Source: Pseudoalteromonas amylolytica (lineage in GTDB: Bacteria; Pseudomonadota; Gammaproteobacteria; Enterobacterales; Alteromonadaceae). Taken from it: 64,000 bases of DNA. The notes under the pieces were generated by a model. The model worked only from the letters and a program-made list of their open reading frames with translations. It did not search any database and was not told where the DNA came from. Both the position numbers and the translations under genes were made by a program. The stretch spans positions 378-64,377 of the forward strand of contig NZ_MKJU01000025.1 in assembly GCF_001854605.1 (NCBI RefSeq), read 5' to 3'. Of the stretch, positions 44,124-53,849 are shown piece after piece (the stretch's first letter is position 1; each line of letters begins with the position of its first letter).

Positions 44124-44975
44124 ATGGCTGTAACTGCTGCCCTAGTAAAAGAATTACGCGAGCGTACTGGCGCTGGCATGATGGATTGTAAAAAAGCGCT
44201 AACTGAAACCAATGGTGACATTGAGCTGGCGATTGAAAACATGCGTAAGAGCGGTGCTGCAAAGGCTGCTAAAAAAGCGGGTAACATCGCTGCTGAAGGT
44301 ACAATCCTTATCAAAGAAGGCGAAGGTTTCGCTGCACTACTAGAAGTTAACTGTCAGACTGACTTCGTAGCTAAAGACGCTAACTTCCTAGCGTTCGCTA
44401 ACTCTGTACTAGACGTTGCTGCTGCATCTAAAACTACGATTGCAGAACTACAAGCACAGTTCGAAGACGCACGTGTTGCACTAGTTGCTAAAATCGGTGA
44501 AAACATCAACGTTCGTCGCGTTGAGTACATCGACGGTGCTAACCTAGCTACTTACCGTCACGGTGAGCGTATCGGTGTTGTTGTTGCAGGTGAAGCTGAC
44601 GAAGAAACACTTAAGCACGTTGCGATGCACGTAGCTGCTTCTAAGCCTGAGTACGTTAACCCTGAAGACGTTCCAGCTGACGTAGTTGAAAAAGAAAAAG
44701 CGGTACAAATCGACATCGCGATGAACGAAGGCAAGCCTGCTGAAATCGCTGAGAAAATGGTTGTTGGCCGTATGAAGAAGTTCACTGGTGAAGTTTCTCT
44801 TACTGGTCAAGCTTTCATCATGGAACCTAAGAAAACTGTTGGCGAAATCCTTAAAGAAAAAGGCGCTACAGTATCTAACTTCGTACGTTTAGAAGTTGGT
44901 GAAGGTATCGAGCGTAAAGAAGAAGACTTCGCTGCAGAAGTTGCTGCACAAATCGCTGCTGCAAAAGGCGAATAA
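44124..44975 (+). CDS. tsf: Elongation factor Ts
   Basis: 283 residues, as in E. coli (283). An N-terminal UBA-like domain ([21 protein letters not shown]) and the core with the TDFVAKD motif that inserts into EF-Tu. It exchanges nucleotide on EF-Tu in translation. Highly biased codons. Followed by two hairpins before pyrH. Confidence 0.98.
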   Translation: MAVTAALVKELRERTGAGMMDCKKALTETNGDIELAIENMRKSGAAKAAKKAGNIAAEGTILIKEGEGFAALLEVNCQTDFVAKDANFLAFANSVLDVAAASKTTIAELQAQFEDARVALVAKIGENINVRRVEYIDGANLATYRHGERIGVVVAGEADEETLKHVAMHVAASKPEYVNPEDVPADVVEKEKAVQIDIAMNEGKPAEIAEKMVVGRMKKFTGEVSLTGQAFIMEPKKTVGEILKEKGATVSNFVRLEVGEGIERKEEDFAAEVAAQIAAAKGE

Positions 44976-44986
44976 TTTTGTTCAGT

Positions 44987-45030
44987 AGCAAAGGCAAATA
45001 CCGATGGTGTTTCCTCGATTTGCTTTTGCT
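44987..45030 (+). other. Long hairpin directly after tsf
   Basis: AGCAAAGGCAAAT (44987-44999) pairs with ATTTGCTTTTGCT (45018-45030) with a single G-T pair. No T-run follows. It sits just before a complete terminator and may protect the rpsB-tsf mRNA end. Confidence 0.5.
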
Positions 45031-45050
45031 TCGATGCTGAAAATTCTTTA

Positions 45051-45092
45051 AAATAGCCGCGCATTTATGAATATCATAAGCGCGGTTATTTT
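45051..45092 (+). terminator. Intrinsic terminator of rpsB-tsf
   Basis: Stem CCGCGC/GCGCGG (45057-45062 with 45080-45085), extended outward by A/T and G-T pairs, with an inner TTATGA/TCATAA arm, followed by ATTTTTTAT. pyrH therefore needs read-through or its own promoter. Confidence 0.85.
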
Positions 45093-45123
45093 TTATCTCA
45101 CTTTCACAAATGGCCCGAAAAAT

Positions 45124-45861
45124 ATGACTATCAATCGAAAACCTGTTTTTAGACGCGTTCTTCTTAAATTAAGCGGTGAAGCTTTAATGGGAGATGAAGG
45201 CTTTGGTATCGATCCAAAAGTGTTGGATCGCATGGCACAAGAAATCAAAGAACTTGTAGAGCTCGACGTAGAAGTGGGTTTAGTTATCGGTGGTGGTAAC
45301 TTCTTACGCGGTGGCTCGTTAGCAGAAGCGGGTATGAACCGAGTTGTGGGTGACCACATGGGGATGCTTGCTACTGTGATGAACGGTTTAGCAATGCGTG
45401 ATGCGCTACACCGTGCTTTTGTTAACGCTCGTTTGATGTCTGCTATTCCGTTAAACGGGGTATGTGATGCTTACAACTGGGCTGAAGCTATCAGCTTGTT
45501 AAAGTCTGGCCGAGTGGTTATTTTCTCTGCAGGTACGGGTAATCCATTCTTTACCACTGACTCAGCTGCATGCTTACGTGGTATTGAAATTGAAGCCGAC
45601 ACGGTTATTAAGGCCACTAAGGTAGATGGTGTGTTCAGTGATGACCCTGTGAAGAACCCAGACGCCACACTTTACCGTCATTTGACGTATAATGAAGTGA
45701 TTGATCAAGAATTAAAGGTGATGGACTTAGCGGCATTTACGCTAGCCCGTGACCACGATATGCCTTTGAGCGTATTCAACATGAACAAACCAGGCGCTTT
45801 AAAACGCGTAATCATGGGCGAAGAAGAGGGTACTTTGATCTCTTCTGCAGCCTCGGAATAA
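45124..45861 (+). CDS. pyrH: UMP kinase
   Basis: 245 residues from the ATG at 45124. An earlier in-frame ATG (45067) falls inside the tsf terminator and is rejected. Amino-acid-kinase fold: [46 protein letters not shown] and [13 protein letters not shown], all typical of bacterial PyrH. It phosphorylates UMP to UDP and is controlled by GTP and UTP. Weak RBS. The frr gene follows after 23 bp. Confidence 0.97.
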   Translation: MTINRKPVFRRVLLKLSGEALMGDEGFGIDPKVLDRMAQEIKELVELDVEVGLVIGGGNFLRGGSLAEAGMNRVVGDHMGMLATVMNGLAMRDALHRAFVNARLMSAIPLNGVCDAYNWAEAISLLKSGRVVIFSAGTGNPFFTTDSAACLRGIEIEADTVIKATKVDGVFSDDPVKNPDATLYRHLTYNEVIDQELKVMDLAAFTLARDHDMPLSVFNMNKPGALKRVIMGEEEGTLISSAASE

Positions 45862-45884
45862 TCAGTTAAGACTAGGATTGAATT

Positions 45885-46442
45885 GTGATTAACGATATTA
45901 AAAAAGATGCGCAGGAGCGCATGCAAAAAAGCGTAGCAGCACTTGCTAGCCAATTATCTAAAATCCGTACTGGCCGTGCTCACCCAGCTCTTTTAGACGG
46001 AATTACCGTTTCTTACTATGGTGCGGATACACCGCTAAACCAAGTTGCGAATGTATCTACAGAAGACGCACGTACACTAACAATCAGTGTATTTGATAAG
46101 TCTTTAGCACAAGCTGTTGAAAAGGCGATTATGTCGTCTGATTTAGGCTTAAACCCAATGTCAGCGGGTACTATTATTCGTGTACCTCTTCCTCCACTAA
46201 CGGAAGAACGTCGTAAAGATTTAATTAAGATTGTACGCGGCGAAGTGGAAGGCGGCCGTGTTGCGGTTCGTAACATTCGTCGTGACGCAAATGGCGACAT
46301 TAAAGCCTTACTAAAAGACAAAGAAATCTCTGAAGACGAAGCACGTCAAGCAGAAGATGAAATTCAAAAGCTAACAGATAAGTTTGTTAAAGAAATGGAT
46401 ACACAATTGAGCGCAAAAGAAGCTGAGTTGATGGAAATCTAA
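45885..46442 (+). CDS. frr: Ribosome recycling factor
   Basis: 185 residues (E. coli 185), starting at GTG 45885. Family motifs [42 protein letters not shown] and the helical end. With EF-G it splits ribosomes after termination. Likely co-transcribed with pyrH; a strong terminator follows. Confidence 0.98.
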   Translation: MINDIKKDAQERMQKSVAALASQLSKIRTGRAHPALLDGITVSYYGADTPLNQVANVSTEDARTLTISVFDKSLAQAVEKAIMSSDLGLNPMSAGTIIRVPLPPLTEERRKDLIKIVRGEVEGGRVAVRNIRRDANGDIKALLKDKEISEDEARQAEDEIQKLTDKFVKEMDTQLSAKEAELMEI

Positions 46443-46524
46443 TAGCAGACCCGTTTATCTTTCTGGATTGGCTAAATTTCAATCTTGAAGGGGCAACAGG
46501 TCCTTGTAAATTTATTAGTTTTGC

Positions 46525-46560
46525 AACGCCGTCTGGGGTATACTAGGCGGCGTTTTTTTT
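46525..46560 (+). terminator. Intrinsic terminator between frr and uppS
   Basis: AACGCCGTCT (46525-46534) pairs with AGGCGGCGTT (46545-46554, one G-T), ten-base loop, then a T8 run. It lies only 15 bp before the uppS start, so no promoter fits after it; uppS must be read through or transcribed from a promoter upstream of or inside it. Confidence 0.88.
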
Positions 46561-46575
46561 ATCTAAATCGGGATT

Positions 46576-47349
46576 ATGGTTTTAAACGCTGAAACAATTT
46601 CACAGCAATCTTTGCCAAAACATGTTGCCATCATTATGGATGGAAATGGTCGCTGGGCGCAGTCGAGAAATCGACCTCGTACATATGGGCATAAGAAAGG
46701 TGTTGATTCAGTTCGCAACGCTGTGCAGTTTTGCACAAATTTGGGCATTGAATCTTTGACACTATTTGCATTTAGCAGCGAGAATTGGCGTCGTCCAGAA
46801 GATGAAGTTAGTACACTGATGGAGCTGTTTTTATTAGTCCTGACAAAAGAAGTTAAGAAACTACATAAAAACAACGTTAAATTGACGGTAATCGGAGATT
46901 TAGCGCGTTTTCCCGCATCTTTGCAGGAACGAATTAATACCGCACATCAGTTGACGAGTGAGAATACTGGACTACAACTTAATGTTGCTGCTAACTATGG
47001 CGGCCGTTGGGATATAACTCAGGCTGCACAAAAGTTAGCGACACAGGTGGCGGAAGGAAGCTTAACACCAGAACAAGTCACGGAAGATGAAATTTCAAAA
47101 CATCTTACAATGGCAAACCAAAGCGAACTAGATTTACTGATACGAACTGGCGGTGATTACCGCATTAGTAACTTTTTGCTTTGGCAGGCAGCATACGCTG
47201 AGCTTTATTTTACAGATACTTTATGGCCAGATTTTAACGACGAGGCGTTTTCAGAGGCAATTGCCTGTTATGTATCTAGAGAAAGGCGCTTTGGCTGCAC
47301 CGGCGATCAAATAAAACAACTACTCGCTGCGTCCAAAACAACAAGTTAA
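46576..47349 (+). CDS. uppS: Undecaprenyl diphosphate synthase (cis-prenyltransferase)
   Basis: 257 residues: [14 protein letters not shown] with catalytic D22, [24 protein letters not shown], and the C-terminal [18 protein letters not shown] and AYAELYF motifs. It makes the C55 lipid carrier for peptidoglycan and O-antigen from FPP and IPP. It is followed by cdsA 12 bp later. Confidence 0.97.
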   Translation: MVLNAETISQQSLPKHVAIIMDGNGRWAQSRNRPRTYGHKKGVDSVRNAVQFCTNLGIESLTLFAFSSENWRRPEDEVSTLMELFLLVLTKEVKKLHKNNVKLTVIGDLARFPASLQERINTAHQLTSENTGLQLNVAANYGGRWDITQAAQKLATQVAEGSLTPEQVTEDEISKHLTMANQSELDLLIRTGGDYRISNFLLWQAAYAELYFTDTLWPDFNDEAFSEAIACYVSRERRFGCTGDQIKQLLAASKTTS

Positions 47350-47361
47350 AGGTAAATTAGT

Positions 47362-48228
47362 TTGCTAAAACAACGAATTTTAACCTCAGTGGTACTTGCG
47401 CCACTGGCGATGCTTTTGGTGTTTTATACACCGCTTGCGTTATTTAGTTTTATTGCCGGTGCGATTGTACTGCTCGGCGCTTGGGAATGGTCCGCTTTTA
47501 TTGGCCTATCATCGATAAAGCAGCGTAGTGGCTTTGTGATTTTAATGTCTGGTGTGCTGCTATTGCTGCATTGGCACTGGCCTATCACTACCTTGTGGCA
47601 AGGCGGACGCTTGCAAGCTGATGCCAACTATGTTTTTACATTGGCATTTGCGTGGTGGCTAGTCGCTACCTTCTTGGTTATAAAATACCCCCGAATGGCA
47701 AAAGCCTGGAGTGAGGGAATCGTAATGCGGGCTGTGGCAGGCTTGTTGACACTGGTGCCTTTATGGCTTGCGCTTAATGTATTGCGCAGTGCGGAATATC
47801 AACAGGCTCATCAATACGGGTCAACGCTGATTATGGTGGTGCTCGGTATTGTTTGGAGTGCGGATATTGGAGCGTATTTTGCTGGAAAAAACTTTGGTAA
47901 AAACAAGCTAATGCCGAATGTGAGTCCAAATAAAACCATTGAAGGCCTTATCGGTGGCGTGATCACTGCCGTTATATTTGTGGTGATATTTTGCCACTTT
48001 GCGCAGGTGGAACAGAAGCTATGGCCAATATACGCGATAATGACTGTTTTTATTGCTTTATTTTCTGCTGTTGGGGATCTGCTCGAAAGCATGTTCAAGC
48101 GTGAAGTGGGTTTAAAGGATTCAGGCGCTTGCCTGCCTGGACACGGTGGTATTTTGGACAGAATTGATAGCCTTACTGCGGCAGCGCCAATATTTGCTCT
48201 GTTTTACGCATGGACGGTAACCTTATGA
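47362..48228 (+). CDS. cdsA: Phosphatidate cytidylyltransferase (CDP-diglyceride synthase)
   Basis: 288 residues starting at TTG 47362. An integral membrane protein with about eight TMs. The family signature near the C-terminus is complete: SMFKREVGLKDSG then PGHGGILDRID. It makes CDP-diacylglycerol, the precursor of all phospholipids, in the inner membrane. Its stop overlaps the dxr start (ATGA). Confidence 0.97.
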   Translation: MLKQRILTSVVLAPLAMLLVFYTPLALFSFIAGAIVLLGAWEWSAFIGLSSIKQRSGFVILMSGVLLLLHWHWPITTLWQGGRLQADANYVFTLAFAWWLVATFLVIKYPRMAKAWSEGIVMRAVAGLLTLVPLWLALNVLRSAEYQQAHQYGSTLIMVVLGIVWSADIGAYFAGKNFGKNKLMPNVSPNKTIEGLIGGVITAVIFVVIFCHFAQVEQKLWPIYAIMTVFIALFSAVGDLLESMFKREVGLKDSGACLPGHGGILDRIDSLTAAAPIFALFYAWTVTL

Positions 48229-49421
48229 GCCAACGAGTAGAACAAGTTGTTATCTTAGGAGCAACGGGTTCAATAGGTTTATCCACCATAGATGTGATCA
48301 CACGTAACAGTGAACGTTATAGTATTTATGCTTTGGCTGCGGGCCGTAATGTTGAGCTGATGACGCAACTGTGTGTTACGCACCAGCCAAAGTTTGCCAT
48401 CATGGATTGTGATCAAGCGGCAAAAAAGTTACGTGAAAATCTCGCGCATATATCTACAGAAGTTTTGCACGGCAGTGAACAGATGGCGCAAATAGCCGCT
48501 CATAACGACGTTGATACCGTTATGTCTGCCATTGTAGGGGCTGCTGGCCTTATACCTACACTTTCAGCCGTTGAGGCGGGTAAGAAGGTCTTATTGGCGA
48601 ATAAAGAATCCCTAGTTATGTCAGGCCAGCTGTTTATGGATAAAGTTGCTCAACATGGGGCGACTTTACTACCGATTGATAGCGAACATAACGCCATTTA
48701 TCAGTGTTTACCGCACACGCTACAACAAGATGCAAAGCAAGGGCTCAGCCAGTTTGGAGTCAGCAAAATCTTGTTAACGGGCTCAGGCGGGCCGTTTTTA
48801 ACCCGCGATTTGAAGACGCTAAAAGACGTAACGGTTGAGCAAGCCGTAGCTCACCCAAACTGGTCTATGGGACAAAAGATCTCAGTAGACTCTGCAACCA
48901 TGATGAACAAAGGTTTGGAATTCATTGAGGCCAAATGGTTGTTTGCGTGCCAAGCTGAGGACATTGAAGTGGTGATCCACCCACAAAGTATGATCCATTC
49001 TATGGTTCAGTACACGGATGGCTCTATCATCGCGCAAATGGGGCAACCTGATATGCGCACGCCCATAGCTTACGGGTTGGCATATCCAGAGCGCATTGAC
49101 GCGGGTGTTAAACCACTCGATTTCGCTACGCTTACCGACTTTACCTTTACCAAGCCAGACTTTTCTCGATACCCGAATTTGGCACTTGCTATTGATGCAT
49201 GTCGCTCTGGCCAAGCAGCTACAACGGTCGTTAACGCAGCAAATGAGATTGCTGTTGAGGCATTTTTGCGCCGACAAATCGGCTTTTGTGATATCTACCG
49301 TGTAAATGCCGAAGTGCTTGAAAAGTCCACGCTACATTCTTTAAACTCGGTACACGAAATCATGGCGCAAGATGCGCAAGCCAGAGCACTGGCACATGAG
49401 TGTGTAAGTCGAATAAGGTAA
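48225..49421 (+). CDS. dxr: 1-deoxy-D-xylulose 5-phosphate reductoisomerase
   Basis: 398 residues from the ATG at 48225, exactly the E. coli length; an ATG at 48210 would add five residues and lies inside cdsA. NADPH-binding GATGSIGLSTIDV (about 12-24), metal and substrate motifs LPIDSEHNAI and HPNWSMGQKISVDSATMMNKGLE, ending in a helical domain. Second step of the MEP isoprenoid pathway, supplying IPP to UppS. It follows cdsA here, as in Pseudomonas; in E. coli it precedes uppS. Confidence 0.97.
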   Translation: MSQRVEQVVILGATGSIGLSTIDVITRNSERYSIYALAAGRNVELMTQLCVTHQPKFAIMDCDQAAKKLRENLAHISTEVLHGSEQMAQIAAHNDVDTVMSAIVGAAGLIPTLSAVEAGKKVLLANKESLVMSGQLFMDKVAQHGATLLPIDSEHNAIYQCLPHTLQQDAKQGLSQFGVSKILLTGSGGPFLTRDLKTLKDVTVEQAVAHPNWSMGQKISVDSATMMNKGLEFIEAKWLFACQAEDIEVVIHPQSMIHSMVQYTDGSIIAQMGQPDMRTPIAYGLAYPERIDAGVKPLDFATLTDFTFTKPDFSRYPNLALAIDACRSGQAATTVVNAANEIAVEAFLRRQIGFCDIYRVNAEVLEKSTLHSLNSVHEIMAQDAQARALAHECVSRIR

Positions 49422-49424
49422 GTT

Positions 49425-50777
49425 ATGGTTGATTTTCTGTGGAACTTAACGTCATTTATTGTTGCTTTAGGCATTCTTGTTACGGTCCATGAGTATGGTC
49501 ATTTTTGGGTAGCAAGGCGAGCAGGTGTTGAAGTTCAAAGGTTTTCCATAGGTTTTGGTAAACCGCTTTGTCGCTGGTACGATAAACAGGGTACCGAGTA
49601 CGTGATTGCCATGATCCCATTGGGTGGTTACGTAAAAATGCTGGACGAACGTGTCGATGATGTCCCCGCCGAAAAAAGCCACCTCGCTTTTAACAATAAA
49701 CCTGTTTTATCTCGTATCGCTGTAGTATCTGCGGGGCCGATTGCTAACTTCTTATTTGCGATTATCGTATTGGCTGCCATGTATATGATAGGTGTGCAGC
49801 ATGCCAAACCCTTTGTTGGCGACGTTCAGCCTAACTCCATCGCTGCTAAAGCTAACATGCAAAGCGGTGATCATATTCTCACTATGGCTGGCAAAGAAGT
49901 CAGTTCTTGGCAAGATGTCACCTTTGCTTTAATGCGGCACCTTGGTGAGAAGCGCCTTGAAGTGAAAGTTCAGGATGCCCATCAGCAAATCGCAATTAGA
50001 ACGCTAGATATTAATGGCTGGAAATTAGACAAGCAGGATGAAGCTCCGCTTAATGCCGTTGGCATTGTGCCGTTTAGACCCGCGCTAACGTTGACGCTTG
50101 GACATATTGCGGATGATTCCGCCGCACAACAAGCTGGGTTGCAAATTAATGATACCTTAGTTGCGCTCGATGGAGAGCCAATAGAGGATTGGCAGGCGTT
50201 TGTACAGCGCATTCAAGCTTCTGCAAATACGTCGCTGATGCTCAGTGTGTCTCGAGACGACAGGGTAGTTGATTTACCGGTCACACCACAGGAACGAATT
50301 GGGCCAAATGGTGCATCTCAGGGCTTTCTTGGTGTTATTCCACTGCTTGAAAAATGGCCAGACGGGTATATCGAAACTAGACATTATGGTCCATGGGATA
50401 GTATGGTGCTTGGCGCTGAGAAAACTTTTGAGTTGATCCGCCTGAGCTTTGACATGATAGGTAATCTTATTACAGGGCAAGTGTCGGTCAAAAACCTAAG
50501 TGGCCCTGTTGGCATTGCCGTTGGTGCAGGCAACAGCGTTAGCTATGGAATTGTTGCATTTTTAAGCTTTTTAGCACTAATTAGTGTAAATCTTGGTGTT
50601 TTTAATTTATTGCCCCTACCTGTCTTGGATGGTGGGCACTTAATGTATTACATAATTGAACTAATTCGTAAAAAACCAGTCTCTGAAAAGACACAAGAGT
50701 TAGGGTTTAAGGTAGGTGCGTTAGTACTTATAGCTTTAACTTGTTTTGCATTACTTAACGATGTCTCGAGGCTGTAG
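49425..50777 (+). CDS. rseP: RIP metalloprotease RseP (site-2 protease)
   Basis: 450 residues: HEYGH zinc motif (22-26) in the first TM, a short TM near 98-117, two PDZ domains (about 120-205 and 210-300), and the C-terminal motif NLLPLPVLDGGH with the third zinc ligand, flanked by TMs. It cuts RseA after DegS to release sigma-E and clears signal peptides from the inner membrane. Next to bamA, whose failure triggers that response. Three bases after dxr. Confidence 0.97.
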   Translation: MVDFLWNLTSFIVALGILVTVHEYGHFWVARRAGVEVQRFSIGFGKPLCRWYDKQGTEYVIAMIPLGGYVKMLDERVDDVPAEKSHLAFNNKPVLSRIAVVSAGPIANFLFAIIVLAAMYMIGVQHAKPFVGDVQPNSIAAKANMQSGDHILTMAGKEVSSWQDVTFALMRHLGEKRLEVKVQDAHQQIAIRTLDINGWKLDKQDEAPLNAVGIVPFRPALTLTLGHIADDSAAQQAGLQINDTLVALDGEPIEDWQAFVQRIQASANTSLMLSVSRDDRVVDLPVTPQERIGPNGASQGFLGVIPLLEKWPDGYIETRHYGPWDSMVLGAEKTFELIRLSFDMIGNLITGQVSVKNLSGPVGIAVGAGNSVSYGIVAFLSFLALISVNLGVFNLLPLPVLDGGHLMYYIIELIRKKPVSEKTQELGFKVGALVLIALTCFALLNDVSRL

Positions 50778-50848
50778 CTCGAATGGCGTGAGTGACGTCC
50801 ATCAAAGCGCTAAGGGCGCTAACTGTTGTAAAGGATAAAGATAATAAA

Positions 50849-53320
50849 ATGCCTATAAAAAAACATCTTGCAGTAACGAGTTTACTTGGCGCTAGTTTTG
50901 CCGCATTAGGGCAAAACTCCTTTATCGTTGAAGATTTGAAAGTGGAAGGCTTGCAGCGTGTTGCACTTGGTGCGGCATTAACGCATATTCCAATAAATGT
51001 TGGTGATACTGTCGATCAGTATACGATTTCTCAGACTATTAAAGCGTTATATAAGTCTGGCCATTTTGACAATATCGTAGCTTTTCGTGATGGTGAGCAA
51101 ATCATTTTCAAGGTTCAAGAGCGCCCGACTATTGCGGGAATTGACTTTGATGGCAACAAAGACATCAAAGATGAACAGCTTAATGAAAGCTTAGAGCAGC
51201 AAAACATTCGTGTTGGTGAGCCGTTGGATAAAACGGTGATAGACAATATTGAAAAAGGGTTGATTGAGTTCTTCCACAGTATTGGTAAATATAATGCCAA
51301 GATTGAGGTAAGCATTATCGATTTACCCCGTAACCGTGTGCGTTTAAAGCTGGAATTTAAAGAAGGGGATGCCGCGTCTATTCGCCAAATCAACTTGGTG
51401 GGCAACGAGCTATTCTCAGATGAGGAACTACTTACGCTGGTTGAATCACAGCAAGATTTGCCTTGGTGGAAGTTTATGTCAAACGACCGCTATCAAAAGC
51501 AGACCATTGAGGGCGATTTAGAAAAGATCCGTAGCTTCTATTTAGATAGGGGTTATCTGCGTTTCAACATCGACTCTACACAGGTATCTGTTAGCCCAGA
51601 AAGAGAGTCTGTGTATGTAACAGCAAACATTACTGAAGGGGATACATACACCGTTAAAGGCTATGATTTCATCGGTGATTTGTTGGGTCGTGAAGAGCTT
51701 GTCAAAAGTATTATTCCACTCAAAGCGGGCGAGCTTTATAACGGTTCAATCGTGACTTCTTCTGAAGAATTTATCAAAGGTTATCTCGCTCGTTTTGGTT
51801 ATGCCAATGCTGAAGTACGTACCATTCCAGAAATTGACGATGAAAACAAAGAAGTACAGCTCACTTTATCGGTAAATCCGGGTAAGCGTGTGTATGTTCG
51901 TCGTATTCTTGTTAATGGTAACCAAGTGACCTCTGACGAGGTTGTACGCCGTGAAATGACACAACTTGAAGGCGCATGGTTGTCTAACCAAAACCTTGAG
52001 CGTTCTAAGCTTCAGATCCAACGCTTGCCTTATATGGAAAAGGTAGACTTTGAAGTTAAACCGCTACCAGGCGCTGACGATATGGTAGATGTTGACTTCA
52101 CGGTGAAAGAGCAACCAGCAGGCAGCTTCCAAGCTGGTGTTGCTTACGGTTCTTACGGTGGCTTGCAGTTTAACGTGGGTGTGAGTGAGTCTAACTTCCT
52201 TGGCACGGGTAACCAGCTTGCATTTAACATCAATACCTCTAAAAGCCAGAACAACTATAGTATCTCGTATACCAACCCATACTTCACCCCTGACGGTGTA
52301 TCACAAGGTAGCAGCATTTATTACAGCAGCTTTGATGGTAGTAAATTGGGCTTGATCGGCTATGACTCTCGTCAGTATGGTATAGGTACAAACTTTGGCT
52401 TCCCAATCAACGCGATAAACAGAATCAATTTTGGTGTACGTTGGATAGACGAAAAGCTGGATTACATTGCAGATTATGAGCAAACACGTATTTTGCGTCT
52501 GGCATTTTTAGACCCTGAAGATCCTGATGGCGCATATAACTTTACTAAATACGAGTTAAGTGCTGGTTGGTCCCGTATGACAGTTAACCGAGGCATGTTC
52601 CCAACAGCGGGTTCTCGTCAAAGTTTAACGTTTAGAGCGACATCACCAAACTCGGATCTTAACTACTTCAAAGTAGATTATGACTCGCGTTTCTACTGGC
52701 CTATCAGTAATGACCATCAATGGGTTTTCTCGGCAAGAGCAGGTCTTGCATACGGAAACGGTTATGGTGAAACAAATGGCTACGAGCAAACATTGCCGTT
52801 CCAAGAGTTCTTTAGAATCTCTGAGAACGAACTACGTGGTTTTGAACGCAATACCATATTGCCACGAGCAATTCAGCGTAGGATGACAGAAATTCCTGGT
52901 TCGACTTTACCAGATGGCACCGCCACTGCAAATATTGGCGGAGATAGCGAGTTTGATTTACTTGTACCTGGTGGTCGTATCGGTGGTAACGCTAAGGCGA
53001 CATTGGGTGCTGAGCTTATCGTGCCTACGCCATTTTTAGATGAAGACAACACAAGTTCTGTACGTACCAGCCTGTTTGTTGATGCGGCCAACGTATGGGA
53101 TACTGAGTTTGATGTAGATCGCTATTCAAACTTACATGAAGATCAATACAAGAGGCTTTCGGACTACTCGGATCCAACCCGCTTTAGGGTTTCTACCGGT
53201 TTATCGGTTCAGTGGATCTCGCCGATGGGCCCCATGCTGATCAGTTTCGCATATCCGCTTAAGAAAGAAGATGATGACGAAACCAAGACGATCAGTTTTA
53301 ATATCAGTAATACATTCTAA
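50849..53320 (+). CDS. bamA: Outer-membrane protein assembly factor BamA
   Basis: 823 residues from the ATG at 50849 (RBS AAAGGA at 50830), which gives a signal peptide MPIKKHLAVTSLLGASFAALG; an upstream in-frame start at 50792 would hide it. Five POTRA domains (about 23-420) opening with FIVEDLKVEGLQRV, then a 16-strand barrel ending in the C-terminal Phe (ISNTF). The barrel has the conserved GGRIGGNAKATLGAELIVP stretch (VRGF-like loop: LRGFERN). It folds proteins into the outer membrane. The skp gene begins ten bases later. Confidence 0.97.
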   Translation: MPIKKHLAVTSLLGASFAALGQNSFIVEDLKVEGLQRVALGAALTHIPINVGDTVDQYTISQTIKALYKSGHFDNIVAFRDGEQIIFKVQERPTIAGIDFDGNKDIKDEQLNESLEQQNIRVGEPLDKTVIDNIEKGLIEFFHSIGKYNAKIEVSIIDLPRNRVRLKLEFKEGDAASIRQINLVGNELFSDEELLTLVESQQDLPWWKFMSNDRYQKQTIEGDLEKIRSFYLDRGYLRFNIDSTQVSVSPERESVYVTANITEGDTYTVKGYDFIGDLLGREELVKSIIPLKAGELYNGSIVTSSEEFIKGYLARFGYANAEVRTIPEIDDENKEVQLTLSVNPGKRVYVRRILVNGNQVTSDEVVRREMTQLEGAWLSNQNLERSKLQIQRLPYMEKVDFEVKPLPGADDMVDVDFTVKEQPAGSFQAGVAYGSYGGLQFNVGVSESNFLGTGNQLAFNINTSKSQNNYSISYTNPYFTPDGVSQGSSIYYSSFDGSKLGLIGYDSRQYGIGTNFGFPINAINRINFGVRWIDEKLDYIADYEQTRILRLAFLDPEDPDGAYNFTKYELSAGWSRMTVNRGMFPTAGSRQSLTFRATSPNSDLNYFKVDYDSRFYWPISNDHQWVFSARAGLAYGNGYGETNGYEQTLPFQEFFRISENELRGFERNTILPRAIQRRMTEIPGSTLPDGTATANIGGDSEFDLLVPGGRIGGNAKATLGAELIVPTPFLDEDNTSSVRTSLFVDAANVWDTEFDVDRYSNLHEDQYKRLSDYSDPTRFRVSTGLSVQWISPMGPMLISFAYPLKKEDDDETKTISFNISNTF

Positions 53321-53330
53321 GGAGTTAATT

Positions 53331-53849
53331 GTGAAAACACTTATAAAAACAACTGCAATGGGTTTGATGGCTACGTTAATGATGGGAACATCAGCAAGTG
53401 CATTGGCACATAAAGTAGGCATTGTAGACATGCAACAGATCTACAAAAATATTCCTCAGGTAGCTAAGATCGAACAGCAGTTACAGGGTGAATTCGCTGA
53501 GCGTCGTCAAGCGTTAGAAAAGCTACAAGGCGACATTCGCTTTGAAATGGAAAAATTTCAGCGTGAAAGCGCGACGATGAGCGATGAGCAAAAGACAACG
53601 TTACGTGACAAAATTCAAGGCATGCAAAAAGAGCTTGCTGAGAAAGGCCGTCCTTTAGAGCAAGAAATCAAACAGCGTCAAAACGAAGAGTTGGCAAAAG
53701 TGCAAAAGCTAATCATCGGTGCTATTGAAGATGTTGCTAAAAGCGGTAAGTTTGATGAAGTTAAAGTAAAAGATACGACAATTTACTTCAACCCTGATAA
53801 AGTAGCGGACCTTTCTGACAAAGTTGTTGAAGCGGTAAGCAAAAAGTAA
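53331..53849 (+). CDS. skp: Periplasmic chaperone Skp (OmpH family)
   Basis: 172 residues from GTG 53331 (RBS AAGGAG at 53319-53324). A signal peptide ends at ALA-HK (26/27). The mature part opens KVGIVDMQQIYKNIPQVAKIE, then a long coiled-coil tentacle (about 55-125). It forms a trimer that carries unfolded outer-membrane proteins to BamA. The stop overlaps the lpxD start (TAATG). Confidence 0.95.
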   Translation: MKTLIKTTAMGLMATLMMGTSASALAHKVGIVDMQQIYKNIPQVAKIEQQLQGEFAERRQALEKLQGDIRFEMEKFQRESATMSDEQKTTLRDKIQGMQKELAEKGRPLEQEIKQRQNEELAKVQKLIIGAIEDVAKSGKFDEVKVKDTTIYFNPDKVADLSDKVVEAVSKK

